Position numbers and translations under genes: made by a program
DNA from: Arcuatula senhousia
Lineage: Eukaryota; Mollusca; Bivalvia; Mytilida; Mytilidae
Assembly (NCBI GenBank): GCA_963971305.1
Contig: OZ020309.1
Coordinates: 5,759,001-5,823,000, forward strand
Length of the DNA stretch: 64,000 nt
Reading direction: 5' to 3'
Notes under the pieces: generated by a model
Told to the model about the DNA's origin: nothing
Seen by the model: only the letters and a program-made list of their open reading frames with translations
The model's database searches: none
Part shown: one piece after another, positions 15,001 to 30,000 of the stretch
How the letters are laid out: every line of letters begins with the position of its first letter
Position numbering within the stretch: the first letter of the stretch is position 1

Positions 15001-18000
15001 TCCGTTTATTTTCAGATCTTTTTAATCTCCCCCCCTCTGCCGATCTTTTCAGTGGTACAATTAAAATCCAATGCATTTATTTTTCGTATCTGAATTTTCT
15101 TAATCTTCATTTTGATGTTAACTGCACTATCTTGTATATTTTTGTCAAGGAAGACAAAACAAAACCCTATCACAAACCATCATCTCCACTCATCTGAAAG
15201 ATGGAAATCTCATATTTGTCTATGAGTGCATGATGTCTCCCGTAAAATTTCTTGGGTGACGACTGCAACCGGGGAGCAACATAACATTGCAATAACATTT
15301 TTTGCGTCAAACGTGACCTTCTACCAAAAAAATCAATGTAATTCCTTCAATCTCTAGAGTAACGAATCAATTGTTATACGTAATCTCCATAAGCTGGAAC
15401 GGACGGAATGTTGCTCACACAAGACGGGAGAGTTGACAATGGCAAAGTTGAAGTCAACACGTTTGCCATAGAGCTTTGTTGAAAATTTTCCTTGAGAGTT
15501 TATTTCGAGATGAAGATCTAAACATGACACAGACTTCTGAGAATATATTGTGTCTTTTATCACATGTCGTCGTTCTATTATTCCATTTTGAATCGCAAAG
15601 AACAAATTCTCGAATTTTTCAACCTTCAATACTAATTGTTTCCTTTCGCTAGACCAAGACCAATTAAGCTTTTTTCAAACAACATAGGCAATGCACGATC
15701 TAAACATCGATGACTGTCCCTTTGACGTGAGCTATTTCTCCTTTATGTGACAACGGGTAATCTAATGATTATTTGCTGTTTTTAAGTCAGGTTTTTTTTC
15801 CCAAATCTTTATAAACCCGAAGCAAGTAAGAGCGAAATATGAAACCTTGAAATATATTTATACATCATAACCAAATTACCAATTTTTTCCCGTTTTTTGT
15901 GTTAGTATTTTGTCTCTCTTTGATGGGAAAATGGATTTGGTCATTCCATTTTGATAGTTGTGTTGTCATCTATGTTACCCAATTTTGATTTTTTTGCTGT
16001 ATCGTATATTGATAAATATTCAGCATTTTATTCCAACATGAATGTAAAGGCATAACTAAAGAATCAATACACATAATTCAAAAAGACCTCCCCAACTAAT
16101 TTTAACTTTATAGAAAATAATCATCATTAATAATTTTCGTTTCATTAATTCTATCGACACTAAATCCATTTTTTACTAACCTGTTAGTCAAATAACATTT
16201 ACTAACAAGAGTCTCCAAGGAGCCTGAATCGCTCACTTGAACTCCAGAGATACATATATTTTGTAAATGTTATTGTGCTTAACCATATGCGATTAAAATT
16301 TCTGAAATATCTTGGCTAGTTTTCAAGATATTGGGCTTAATAAGTGCAATATTTGGCAAAAATTGCGAAAAGGGCAATAACTCCCACATCAGCAGTCTGA
16401 TCTTTTCCGAAATTTCAGGACAGGTAGATCATAATATTTTGATCGCTTTTGATTTTTGCACAATTTTAATATCAGAAACCATTTTTGAGTTATTAGCAAA
16501 AAACCAGAAATTTTCCCCTTTGTTCTATTTTTAGCCATGGTGGCCATGTTTTTGGACAAATCAAAAATCTAAACGATAGAGTTGTAGCATATAAGCTATT
16601 AAACAAGGTTGCCAAGTTAAAATGCAAATGGTCTTACGGTGTCAGACAAGTTAATCTTTGAAATTCAGGGAAAAAGTAATGAAAATGGTTAATTTTGTTG
16701 TTTTAAGGACATCAACTCCTAAAAGAAATGGCCCTACAGCTTTGACCAAAATACGTGAAGTGTAGATCTTGATGTGCTAAATCATATGCAATTTTAATTT
16801 TTTAAATATCTTGTATAGTTTTCAAGATATATGGCTAAACAAGTGCACAATTTTGAAAAAATCAAGAAAAGGGCAATAACTCCTCCATCGGTTGTTGGAC
16901 CGTCTTGAAAATTTCTGGGCAGGTAGATCTTGAGGTGATGATCACTCTATAACATTATTTTGATATCTGTGACCGTCTTTGAGTTATTTGCAAAAATAAA
17001 ACTGTATTTGACCCCCCTGTTCTATTTTTAGTAACAGCGGCCATGTTTTTTTGACGTATCAAAAATCCCAACGCAAACTTTTTGCACAATACCCTAAGGA
17101 ACAACAATATCAAGTTTAACTGCAATTGGCCAAGCAGTTTCAGAGAAGAAGATGTTTGAAAAAAGCTAACGGACGACGGACGACGGAAGACGGACGCCAA
17201 GTGATGGCAATAGCTCACCTGACCCTTCGGGTCAGGTTAGCTAAAAACTTCTTATTCATGTTATGCGCAGTCAGAAAGGTAATGACAAAATATTATCTCC
17301 CCTGTAAATATTTTGCATGTTTGAAAGAGTTGAAATGTACATCATTCTTAAGTGACGCACTGAGCTGAACTCAGCAACTTAATCTTTTAATTAATAAAAT
17401 GTAGGTCATGTTTATTTTCAAGTTCGGGTACAAGTGAATGGACAAGTTGTTTTTCTTTTTTCTTCTTAGTTGGAATGCTTAATTTATAAAATATTATTAT
17501 TGTGAGATAAAAGGATTTTATTACCTCTAAGGAATAACCGGAACTAAAATGTTGAAATTAAAAATTAATGGTAAGTGTGACTAATTACATACTTTGACAG
17601 ATGACGACAATTCATGTGCTTTCTGTGTTGTCAAAATTTTAAGGAATTTGGATATTGATGTTTTTATGTCACATGCAAATCTAAAACGTTGCTAGGCTAA
17701 TAAAGGGAGGCGATTAAATTAAACAAATCGAACAAACCTCACTTGATAAGCCCCCTCCTAAAACGTTGTTTTATATTTGCTTATTATCATTCCATTTCCA
17801 AAACATGCATTATATTAAATAAAAAGCTATAATTTAACATCTTCACAAATTTAAGCATTTTTTATTGCAGAGTTCAAGAAAAGTATTTAAGCAAGTCGAG
17901 AAGACCATTGCTATTTTAAGCCGTGTATGAAATACTCTCAATGTTTATTTATTTTATGAATGAAATTTCTATATTTAGAAAGGGGGGATTTATAAATAAC

Positions 18001-21000
18001 TTATGAAGTTAGCATATCTTTGAACATATATCCTATCAATATAGCTATAGCAACGAATTCGGGACTTTGAGATCAGATAGACTGGAGTCTAGTCTGTTGG
18101 ATACATTTTTTTCAGATTTTTTCAAGCATAATGTTATTTTTGTCAAAAAGGAGATCAAACCCCATAATATCGCTTTATATAGGAATTGCACTCTTTTCCC
18201 TTTGCATAAATTTTAAACCAATGCAAAGTCGGTGTTATTTTTTTTTCATTTTATATTTGTCATATCATATTTTATTTTGAAAATGACTTTAATATACCTT
18301 TTGTTGTACATATTTACTATATAAACAGTCCCGAATCGAATTATATCTTATTTACTGAAGAGTGTATATTCTTTTGTCTCGTTTTGACCACCTTTCTGAC
18401 TGTGCGTATTCAAGCCGTTTATATATCGGACACAACGTATCGGTTTAGATTTTGTATTCAAGCAAAACTGGTTTGAGATTAAATTAACGATCGCTTTTGT
18501 CATTTATAGGTTTTGTCGGTACACATATATTATGTATAAATATTAAAACAAAGGTGTATATCTAAGATAAAATAAACCAATCGAGTACTTCGACATCAAG
18601 TAATATAACGATATTGTGTTTACAACGATATACTTTCTTTGGTAACAAAGGTCAACTTCTAGTAGCTAATACAGGTTACACTAGGGAATCAATCAATGTT
18701 GAATTTATTTATCCTCTGGTCGTTACTTTTATGCAGGATTCTCGAGACAGTAGATCTATAAGTCAAGAAAAAATATTGATTCGATATCTATAATGACTTT
18801 TCCAATGTATTACAAACCAAGACATTTATGTAGAACTGTCAAACATTTTTTATATCCTAGATAGTTACTAGGAATACATATAAGGGTTTACCTTGGCAGT
18901 TTATCAAAGTCTTCATCCAATCTAACTCTGTTGCTCATTAATCCATGATACAAGGGAGTTGACATAATTCTTGCATCGAGTACTCTTCCTGATTGTAAAT
19001 CAATCAGATTTCCGGTTGATTTTTCAACATTAAATCCCAAAAATGTCATTGTCTTATCTGGGTTAAAGAACAAATATGGATGAGGGCTGAAAAATAAACA
19101 CAGTTGTGTTTAATGTACTATATTTGGCTCATATAAATGATATAGAGCTCGTGTCGCAAAGAAGTTTTCAGAGCAATTATCCGTAATAAATAGATTCTAT
19201 TCAATCGAAATTCATGAAACTAACACGCAAACAATTTTACACTTTACATTATTCTATGAACAAAGCTTCTGGTTCACTAAGTACTACGATGCTTTTATGG
19301 TAAAACCTTCCCTTTCACCCCAAAATTTTTGCACCAATTACAATTCCCATACACCTTATACTATTCTATTCCTTAACTCCAATTACCACACCGTTATACA
19401 TTTTATGCCCTTTTCTTATATAAATACATGTACGCCAATGCCTTTACACAAGGGTACAATGTAATCTTGTATAACCGATCATCTATTTTTTCAGTTTTAA
19501 GTATGTCTAAAAAAAACTATCCTATTCAAATTGTTTTCATTTATTAAATCATTTTTCAAACTATCATTTATTTTTGTTGGAATCGAACAAATTTAAAAAT
19601 AGTAATAATATGTAACCCTCCATACCTTGTCTCCCAAGTTTTTCGCATTGTATATGGCACTATGGCATAACTGGTTTCATCATCAGTATAATCATTTTCT
19701 GATTCCTCGCTCATTTTTAATGATCTTGTTGCAAAATCCTACAATATAAAAGCATTCAGATGATCATTAGCTTTGTGTTCATATTTTTTTTAGATACGAA
19801 TTGATAAACTGTTTGATGAGTTCAAATACTGAACAATGAATGAATAAATGAATGATTGAAATGACACAAACGAAGAAGTTGATTGTATATGCAACTTATT
19901 TAAACTTGCAACACTACAGGTCTTTTAAGTATACTAATTGTGAAGTTTATTGGTGGTATTGGGTTTTGCAAAATGAATTTTACGGACCACAATAACCAAA
20001 CTTGCTTCTAATTTTCATTTAAATCATATTTTTGATAAATCATTTATTGTACTGATGCAAAACTAAAGATTCCTACAAAGAACCAGTACTAAATACATAC
20101 CCTAGACATTTGTATAAGAAATCGCAAGACGAACTCAGAAAATCCAGGCAAATCTCTGCGGACTATTTCTAATGTGCAATATACTGAGTTAGAAAAATCT
20201 TCCAATTGTGTGTTCAAAAAACTGGCAAAGTGATGAATTTCTGACCATGAAGGATCGGTTATTCCACAATGTCTGAATATTAAAAACGATAAAGAATAAT
20301 ATCAAGATGAACATACATGTATTTGTGTGGTCCAACCTTTTTTAACGCCAACAAAGTGACGACATTTTAAAAAAAACCGTTATTATATGAAATCTGTATA
20401 CTTTGATTTGTAAGAAAAAAAAATATAATTAAAAAAAACTTTACCTACAAAGTAAGAAAAAAAAGCTAAATAACAGGAAATTGACAGTATAAGATAACAA
20501 GAGACCTGTGGTGGTGTTCTAGAAATTTTTCAAAGAATGATTATAAGAAGGGTTCTAAGACTTTAGAAAATAATAAGAAATATTACTGACAAAAGACATA
20601 AATAGGTTGGTTCTTTAAGCATTCTCAGCAACTTCTTAACGTAGGCAATTAAAACATTATTCTTATGATATTTAATCGACTGGTAACGATACAACTATGC
20701 AATTCAAGCAAAAATCGATGCATAATTATTGTTAACCAAATACAACGGTCAACGTATGACGAAAAAAATAAAGAAACATGTGCACATCATTCACATAGAA
20801 AAATAATATACTAATATTTACGACTTAACATATACGTCTGACATATCCATACAGTTTATTTTGATAAAATAGTGCATTTTAAAATTATTTATGCCTGTCA
20901 ATATATCACTATTTCTTACATTAATGTCACGTCATTTCAGCTACATTCGTTTGAAACAAATCTTAAAACTTGGGTCATATTTAGTTTTGAAATACGTTAG

Positions 21001-24000
21001 GAACGTCATAAGTCAACCATATAGGATTCTCTTTCGAGAACAGGACTTAAGTTTGAGAAGCCTCTAACGTGAGACTTTAAAAGGGCTGAAAAAATAGGAA
21101 TACTTCGAGAACACCAATCCCGTTGATTTGAGCAAAAACTAATACAAAACATATGGTAAAAGCATGCTAAACATATTATGACTGTGATTATCCTCGGCAG
21201 CATCTTGTCCACAAAAGCTAATAATGCAGAGAAAAACTGTAATCCGAATGTCAAAAGTCCAAAAGGGCAGAGACAAAACCAGTAAACACCAACAAGAACG
21301 GGACTTAAGCAGGCAATATGTAAAACATGGAAATACAAAATACTGAATATCAATCAACAACGCGAATGCAGTACTTAAGTTTAACGATAAGTACTTTTTA
21401 GTCTTAATATTGGAAAGCAATCTATTTAATATTTAATTGCTTTTATACGGTCGGTTGTAGTTTTTGTTGTGACTTTAACATTTTGCTAAAGAGAAAAATC
21501 CCACAAGACTTTGTATCAAATTTAACACATTTTTTTCGACAATGCATTCCTCGCTTAGATTCAAACCCGCAATCTTTCTCTTCACATCCCACGTAATTAA
21601 ACGCATTGCTGCCGAGGAATCGATCGAAAAGTGTTAAGTTAAGGTATTTTAATAATTCTGATTGTATTAAAGTATATAATATCATAAAAATAAATTTGCC
21701 ATAGCTGGAATCAAACCTGCAATCTTTGTCTCCATAGTCCACTTCATTGGAACATTGGGCTATGGAAAACTAGATCAAAATGTGTTCAGGGAGGGAATTT
21801 GGATTATCTGATTGTATTGACGTATATATAACACAGATAAGAAAATATTTTAATCGTTTTTTTTTTTTTTTTAAATCCAACATTTTTTAAGCATAACCTG
21901 TGTTTTAAGTAAACTTTAGGCCTTAAAAGGTCCATTTGCTAAAATATTGGACAGGTTTCCGCTCAACCGATTATTAGTAAAACCTTAATAGGTCTTAAAA
22001 TTTAAGAAAAATAAACAAGACGTTCGAATCATATAGTGCAGTGACTTAGAGCGTCGATTTCAAATTTTATTCAACCACCCTGACACATGGCTGAATCATA
22101 CCTTTTTTGATAGCTTATTTCTTACCCCATTCATTTTGAGTGGTCGTAAAGGTTACACGTGGTGCAAAAGTCTGTGATTATAGGTCAAAGGTCAAATTGT
22201 CAGTATGCAATTTTTCGTTAAATTTCATATTCTATGTCTATATTTTAGTAGAGGATTGTGATTTTGTTTAAACTTTAATATTTTAAGATACTTTAAGCAA
22301 ATACCAAACGAACAGAGTAAATTATAAGGGGTCATAACTCTGTTACTACTTGAATTATGCCCCTTTTCCTTCTTTGTGCATTTTTTTCAAATTTCTATGT
22401 TTATTCTGGAAGATCTGTATAATTATACCAGTTTTTTTTTCATATTCACTAATTGCAAACTGTCTATCAAAGTGTATTCATATTTCTGATAACTTATAAC
22501 AAGGATTTTATCAAAAATTGTAAAGAATATTACATTTATAAAATACCCATGTAATGGCCTTACAGCGTGCAATTTTCTATCATCTTTACCAAACCATGAT
22601 TTGAAGCTTTCTGATACTTAGAATACGTCAAATTCAAAAAGAATAATAATTTTAAAACTAGACAACAAGTATTAGGTCACATAAGTTATAAAACACTCCT
22701 CTTCAAATTGCTGCACTATCAAACAATTGTAGACTTAACTATATACCGGTGATGTTCATTTAACAAAATGTAAATGTTCTTTGGGTTTTTTTTTTAAATT
22801 TGCTTTCATTTTTAGAAAATTCTATTCTTACATAGGTGAGAATTCTTTCATTTGTTATTCTAGTGTATGCTTAAAACAATATTTTCCCGATCCGTGCAGT
22901 TTATTTATAACAAATCGCTATTTACATCATATATGAAACCATTAACTAGACTTCCAAGTTTGAGTTACTGTTCTCAAAGACAAAATGGTCAACAAACAGC
23001 TCTGTTAAAATGATCAGACTCCAAAGGAAATCGCAAACAAACCAGTTTTGAAAAAAGTACCACGGAGAAGAGACCAAGATCCACTTATTCAGGTGAGATC
23101 ATACGGTAAAATCAATTATCGCACGCAGCATCATTGAAGACCGATCATATGAAAGATGGTTCATAGCTTTAAGATGTTATGCACCGGCAAAAAACATACG
23201 TTTAACTAAGAAACAACCCTGTGCAAAGTCGGTTTATCTCAAAAGCCACGTGTGGACTTGAGCTTAGGTATTACAGCACATAACCTTAGCAGCAAAACAA
23301 GCCCAAACCACAACAAACTGAAACGAAGTCACATGGCTACATAAATGTAGACCAAATAACATGCGATACGCAAACCACACAAGTTCAGCTACTCTTATAA
23401 GTCTAATAAATGCAAAAAGATCGGATCTAGACATTTAGGATTTAAACCTGAGGACACCATTGACGTAAAAGACTAAGATCATGAACTAGGACCATCAACT
23501 CTTGGTTAAGATATATCGATACAAGCTTGGTCAGTATGGCAGCTAGTGAGAAGCACCAATAAAAGATTGTAAAATGTGAAAAAGGTGTTCGGCAATATAT
23601 AATATATCAAAGTCTGACGATCATGCTATGCCAGTTAGCAATAGTCAATGTGTAAGATTGTTCGTTGAACCTCATCACTGACTGACTTATCTATGGATTT
23701 GTTATTGTTGTTGATTATTAACTTGATATAACTATTATTTATTCAACCAAATAAAGAAGGAATGGGGGCACGAATGCACTCGCTAGGCCCTAACGACATG
23801 AGGAGTTTCAAGTCATTGTCATGTAAGGTTTCTGAGACAGAAATTTGAACGGACGAACATGAGTTAAGCTCAATGCCTCTCGAAATGTTTTCGGTAGGCA
23901 TAGATATAACTTGTCTCTGTAACGAAAAGAGTCTTTGTGCTAATAAATATCTTAACTTTGAATCAAATTTTAAGAGCATTTCTTGTGAATTTTGATTTGA

Positions 24001-27000
24001 GGTTCGTATACCACTTATATAATTACCAACAAATAGTTTGCCGACTTTTCTTATTGTACGTATAGTGGTACTCAGTTTAATATTATAACATATATCTTTA
24101 TTGTACACTCGAGGTGTATCCGATTTGAACACATAGGGACAATATATCTTTGGTTTGCCGAAATAAAATTTTTCTCTCTATAATTTAATGGACATATTGA
24201 AAACGTCTGGTGGAATTGAAATACATATTTTAAACAATATGACGTTACTATCATTTAATTGATTAAAACTAGAACACAGTTCCAGACGACAGATTTGAAA
24301 CCCCGTCTGTCTTTTTTATGATGTTATTGAAACCATTATATTAGATTATAAAGAAAAGGGTATATTTTTTCTTTGTGGTGATTTGAATAGTCGTATTTGC
24401 CAAGAATTAGATATTTTACTTAATGATAATATTGATAGATATGTTCATAGTGCTTTACACGTTGAAAACCCCATAATTAAGCCGCGTAATTCGAAAGATA
24501 AAACCGTTAATTTGTTCGGCCGCAAGCTCCTACAGATGTGTTATAATACGGGACTTACGGTGGCAAATGGCCGATTAGGCAAAGATACATTCGGAAATTT
24601 CACGTTTTGTAATATGAAAGGGAGCAGTGTGAATGACTATCTTTTGCTTGCACCAGAAGATTATAAGCTTTTAAAAGACTTTGAAATTTCAAATTTTAAC
24701 GAACTATCGGATTATGCGCCTTTACATTTTATTTTTGACTTTTCTCTTCACCAAACGACCGATGATGAAAACACAAAACTGACCTTTGTAAAATGGGACA
24801 GTGAAAAATCGATCGATTATGTGGATAACCTGCGTACAAAATTAGACGAAATTCGTAAGCTTGCGGACAATTTAAACAGCGCCAATGATTTAAACAATGC
24901 AATTAATGGAATTACTGAGATTATAAATGACAGTGCTTTTCGAGTATTTGGTAGAACTGTTGATCACTGTTAACATGGCTAGAGTAAACAAGCGCGACCG
25001 ATCGAACAATGAATGGTTCGATGCCAACTGTGTGTCAGCCCGTGATAAGTTTCATCGCTCTAGAAACTTTTTCTTCCGGTATCCGTCCGAAGTGAATAGA
25101 CAATCGTATATATTAACTAGAAACGAGTATAATAAAGTAAATCGGAAAGCCCAGCTATCCTTTAACAGGCGGAAAGGAATTGGACTTTGTAATATTGCTA
25201 AATCAGAACCAAAAAAGTTTTGGAAAAATGTGAGAAAAGGGAAGCCTCCGTCATGCGAAATTGACAATGATACAATGTTTGGACATTTTGAATCTATTCT
25301 AGGTGGTAATCCCCCGGATCTTTGTATTGAAGTAGTAAATTTATTAAACAATGTACAATTTGATGATATAAATGTGGACACTCTCGATTGTGAAATTTTC
25401 GATGAAGAAATCATAACGGCGATGGATAAATTGAAATCAGGCAAAAGCGCGGGAAATGATGGCTGTATTAGTGAAATGTTTACTGCTTGTCCGAACTTTT
25501 TTGCACCTTTCTTTAAGACTATTTTTAATTATATATTTACTACTGGAACTTATCCTGAACTGGGCCGAGTGTATCGTCGTGTCTGTACCAAAAAGTGGGG
25601 ACCTCACCGATCCCAATAACTTTAGACCTATTGTCATTGTTAGTGTCTTATCTAAACTGTTTACGTCAATTTTAACCAATAGACTTTTGGAATGGTCTGA
25701 GGATGAAGACAAATTATTGAACAATCAGTTCGGATTTCGGCCGTAGATGCAATTTTTGTACTGCATGGTATTATATCTTTTAAGATTGAAGATTGATAGA
25801 AGAATTCTTTTCTACAAGCTTTTGTCTAATGGAATAAGCTCTAAATTTGTAACTATATTAAAATCTGTTTACTCGTCCGTGAAATTGCGGGTCCGATCGG
25901 GAGGAATACTTTCTGAATCATTCGCTAACTTACTTGGTGTCAAGCAAGGTGAACCACTGTCACCCTTATTGTTTTTATTCTTTGGGCATGACCTAATAGA
26001 AGATATGGACGTTAATTCGGAACAAGATATTGTGAATCTTAACAGTATGCTTATATATTTGATTCTTTTCGCAGACTTTAAGTTTTATTTGCAAAAACTG
26101 CTGAAAAGCTTCAGGAATTATTGGACAAACTTTGCACTTACTGCAAAAAGTGGAATATAGAAGTTAATATCGATAAGACAAAAATTGTTGTTTTTCGTAA
26201 TAGATGGCAACCTGTAAATTGAGTTTTTATGTACAGCGACAGTCCGTTAGAAATAGTTAACTCATACGTTTATCTAGGGATGTTACTTCATTATAATGGG
26301 AAATTCCTACAAACCCAAAAGCGATTGTCAAACCAAGGTGCACGTGCGTCGTCGTCTTTAATCCACGGTACAAAAGAACTTTGTTTAACGAAGAAAAAGC
26401 GATGTGAACTTTTTGATAGTATGGTAACGTCCGTATTAAGTTATGCGTCGGAAGTATGGGGCTTCCATCGTGGCACAGATATTGAAATTATTCATAAACT
26501 ATTTTGTAAATATAGATAACGTTGGTAAAAATGTTCCTAATTGTTTTATTTACTGTGAACTTGGGCGTCTGCTGATGTTTGTATGTCGTAAAGTTAGAAT
26601 TTTGAAGTACTGGTTTAGAATATTGTATCATAAACAGCCTGTTGTATTTGATATTTATAATTTGTTACTTACAGATGCAAATAATGGTAATACTAATTGG
26701 GTATCAAATGTACGTGATTTGTTGTTTTCATTAGGTCTTAACTATGTATGGTATCAACAATCAAATGAAAATATCTCTATTGACATTATTTTTAACATAA
26801 TCAAAGATCAATACATTCAATCATGGCATGAAGAGGTCAGAAATTGTGAAAAGTTGACTTTATATCATAAAATTAAACCAATTTTTGGTTTTGAAGAATA
26901 TGTAGATTTTTGTTATTACTCACATTTTCTTACTAAAATACGCAGTGGTACAGCAAAGATAAATGTAGAAACTGGTAGATATTTAGATTTGCCGAGAAAT

Positions 27001-30000
27001 TTAAGACTTTGTGAATGTTGTAATATGTCTTGTGTTGAAAATGAAAATCATTTTATACTTGTATGTCCTGCCTATAGAACATAAAGACTAAAGTTTTTAC
27101 CTAAATATTTTTGTTCATCGTCAAATACGACTAAATTAAGATATTTATTGTCTGGTTGTTCCAAAAAGTTAGTTGTAAAATTGTGTAATTTTATAAAAGT
27201 TGCTTTTGAAAGTAGAAACCGCTTGATATTATAATTGTACTTTATTCATTATGTCTCTCCTGTTGTTCGTCATATGTCACTATATCATACACTGTAATTG
27301 TGTTATAGCATATAATGCTTTTGCAAATAAAGACATTCTGAATATTTTTTTTTCTTTTTTTCTTTGATAACGTGTTGAACTGCTGACTATTTTAACAGAG
27401 GGTAAGTTGCAATTTTCATGCACATTTCAATGAATTACTGTTCTGTCATGACTTTTTTCGGAGGATAAACAGTTTGTCTGTTATAATTTGATACTTTTCA
27501 ATTTTTATTATGGTGAAATCAAAATGCAATAATTTGGAAAACAATGTTATTTCCCTTTTTTTTACCTCTGACTTACTAGTAATAGTATTAATCTTAGTGT
27601 CATTATTTAGTCGAAAACTTGCAAGTACATTGATTAAAACGTTTCAATATATTACAAAACGAGGTAATAAAATTTTGAAGACATTCATATCGCCACACTT
27701 TGAACTAATAATATCGGTCCGTTGCAGTCTGTTGTTAAATAGTTTGGTCTTCAGATGGATAATTTATATTCGAATACTTGTTCAAAATAATGATTTACTG
27801 CCAGCAAAATGGATTTTCTATGTGTTTAAGACTATTTAAATGTGTAAAAAGTAAACACATTTATAATGTTTTTATCGTACCGGCCATGATAAGTTATTAA
27901 AATCCGGAAACAAGTTTTGACAGATTTGAACCATATTTATTTTTCAAACATATTTTTAAAAATCGAACACACAGATATATAAAAAAAATGCCTAATGTTT
28001 TACGGTGATGATATTTTAATTGTAAATTACAAAAAAAATACAGACATTCAACCATTTTGATTGAGATAATACAACTGAAGTACATCTAAATTCTGTTAAT
28101 TGTTAAGGCTTTTTTAAATTTGAAACATTTAAAACATCTAAATAAACACGCTTCATTATGGAAGTTTTAAAATTCTGAAATACTCGCCTACCTTAACCAC
28201 TTACACGTTTTATCCCTATTAAGCCCTGTTTTAAGAAATTGTTGAACAAAGTCAAAACTTAAATTTCCCCCAAACCAGAAGAACCCCCTTTTCTTAATAA
28301 AAAAAACAAAACTGCACCATGGGACATTTTAACAACCGGGCAAAAAAGTGGCCTTAAGATATACTCTTAACAATATATAAAACAAAAATTAGCCGTGTGT
28401 CCATCCGGTTGATTAAACTGCGAAAAAAGCATCTTTTGTGAAATTGTCACTGCACTTATTTTACTATTCATTGCATGGTATATGCTTTTGTATGTTAAGA
28501 TAGCTAAAGGTAATATCAAAATTACCGAAATTGGAGAGAACCAATCTCAATGTCCAAGAGAAAAGACGACACACCGGAATAGTTATAGATCGCAATGGTC
28601 CTGACTTTGTACAGGCATTTCAAATGAAATGTTGGGTTAAACCAGGTTTTATGGCGCGCCAAACCTCCATCTTCAGTGAAACTCTAAAATGCCTACTTGT
28701 AACAGTATCATTGATGGTGTGTTGAAGATTTGTAAATTAATTTTGTAGTTATATATTGTTTCTTTTGTATATTTTAGATGAAAACAATAACAACAAAGAC
28801 AACAAATAGAAAATAATTAGATGTGGAATAAGTGTACGCGACACATCCAACACAACAAGCGCAATTGAGAAAAAAGAACACAATAGACAACCACCAGCAG
28901 CCATCAACGAGGCCAGAAAGCGCTGCCCGCGGTTCTGCAATTGGTCCATGGTCTAAATAAAATGCATATAATTCAAATCCAGTCCAAAATTGTCACAGAT
29001 AGACCCCCTTCACCCCTCAACCACAATATTTTTTTTCTTTTTGAATGTCAAACTCTGGTTGTATATCGCAAATCAGAAATAAAATTTGGAAAACTTGTAA
29101 TATTCGATGGAAAAAGAAATAATATCTTACGCAAAAAAATACTACCATGATATATAAATTATTTATACTTAAGTAAAATGTGTAGGCATTCTCTTGGGTT
29201 TCCTTCTACCATTTTTGAATTCACGTCATTCAGTTTTCGCCTGGCATCAAATCTTCTCAGATATTGGAAAGGTCTCTGAAATACTGGACTTTCAAATTCC
29301 TTGTTATCAAACAGTCTATCATTTGACGAATAATCTTTATGTCTACGTGGGTTTGTCATAATTGCTAAACAGTCTTGTGGAGCTCTACACAATACATATG
29401 GAAGCAAGTCCAAACATGGATGCACAGGCTTAATCTTGAATTAAGAAATTAATAATGTGCTTCAACATACAGGAAAAGATATAAGTATACATTGTTTCTG
29501 CATGAAATTTTAATTCAATTCATAGGTTTTTTTCTGAGAGGTTGAATACGTGTAAGCAAAACAGTGTTATAATGTCATTACAAATAATATGGAAAAAAAG
29601 ATTTAAGGTATAATATTAGATATAAATAATCAATAAAATTTTATGAAAGCAAGCATTTTTACACAAATACCAGGTATTATCTGAGTGATTAAATAATCAA
29701 CTACAAGATAATTGATCCAGGTAATATTGCAACAGGTACCAGTGTTTACAATTTTTAATTAGTTTGTCCTCTTTTTTGACACACACACTTTTTCTGCAAC
29801 TTTCTCAAAAAAGACTACTTTCCGGGTTTTGTTTTTAAACTTAAAGGTTTCTTCAGAGGTTTTATACCCTATATTCTTCAGATAGTGTGAATGTTATCAT
29901 GTTTTTAAAATCACGAAAATATTAAGTCATATGCCTTTATGCTTAAAAGGTGGATCTAGCGTAAAATGGAAAAACTACCTATCAGGAAGTTGGTGACACA

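Larger units (their letters stand above)
24290..27345 (+). mobile_element. Decayed non-LTR retrotransposon (endonuclease, RT, zinc knuckle)
   Basis: Successive frames give an endonuclease C-terminal half (FFLCGDLNSR near 24375, VNDYLLL near 24630, LSDYAPLHF near 24710), a linker, then RT blocks: LKSGKSAGNDGCISEMF (25430-25480), NNFRPIVIVSVLSKLF (25615-25660), NNQFGFRP (25720-25742), KQGEPLSPLLF (25945-25980) and LILFADF (26065-26080). A C-terminal domain ends in a CxxC...H....C knuckle (27010-27075). The 5' end with the first half of the endonuclease is missing. AATAAA at 27326 and a T-rich 3' end close it. The clade is not resolved; a Jockey-superfamily LINE is likely. Confidence 0.85.

Noticed and set aside
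17126..17368. Open frame across the right end of a family B element
   Set aside because: It arises from the GACGACGG tract and hairpin; other B copies give unrelated frames.
27510..27839. 109-codon plus-strand open frame
   Set aside because: AT-rich hydrophobic composition, no motif, lies after the LINE 3' end; judged chance.
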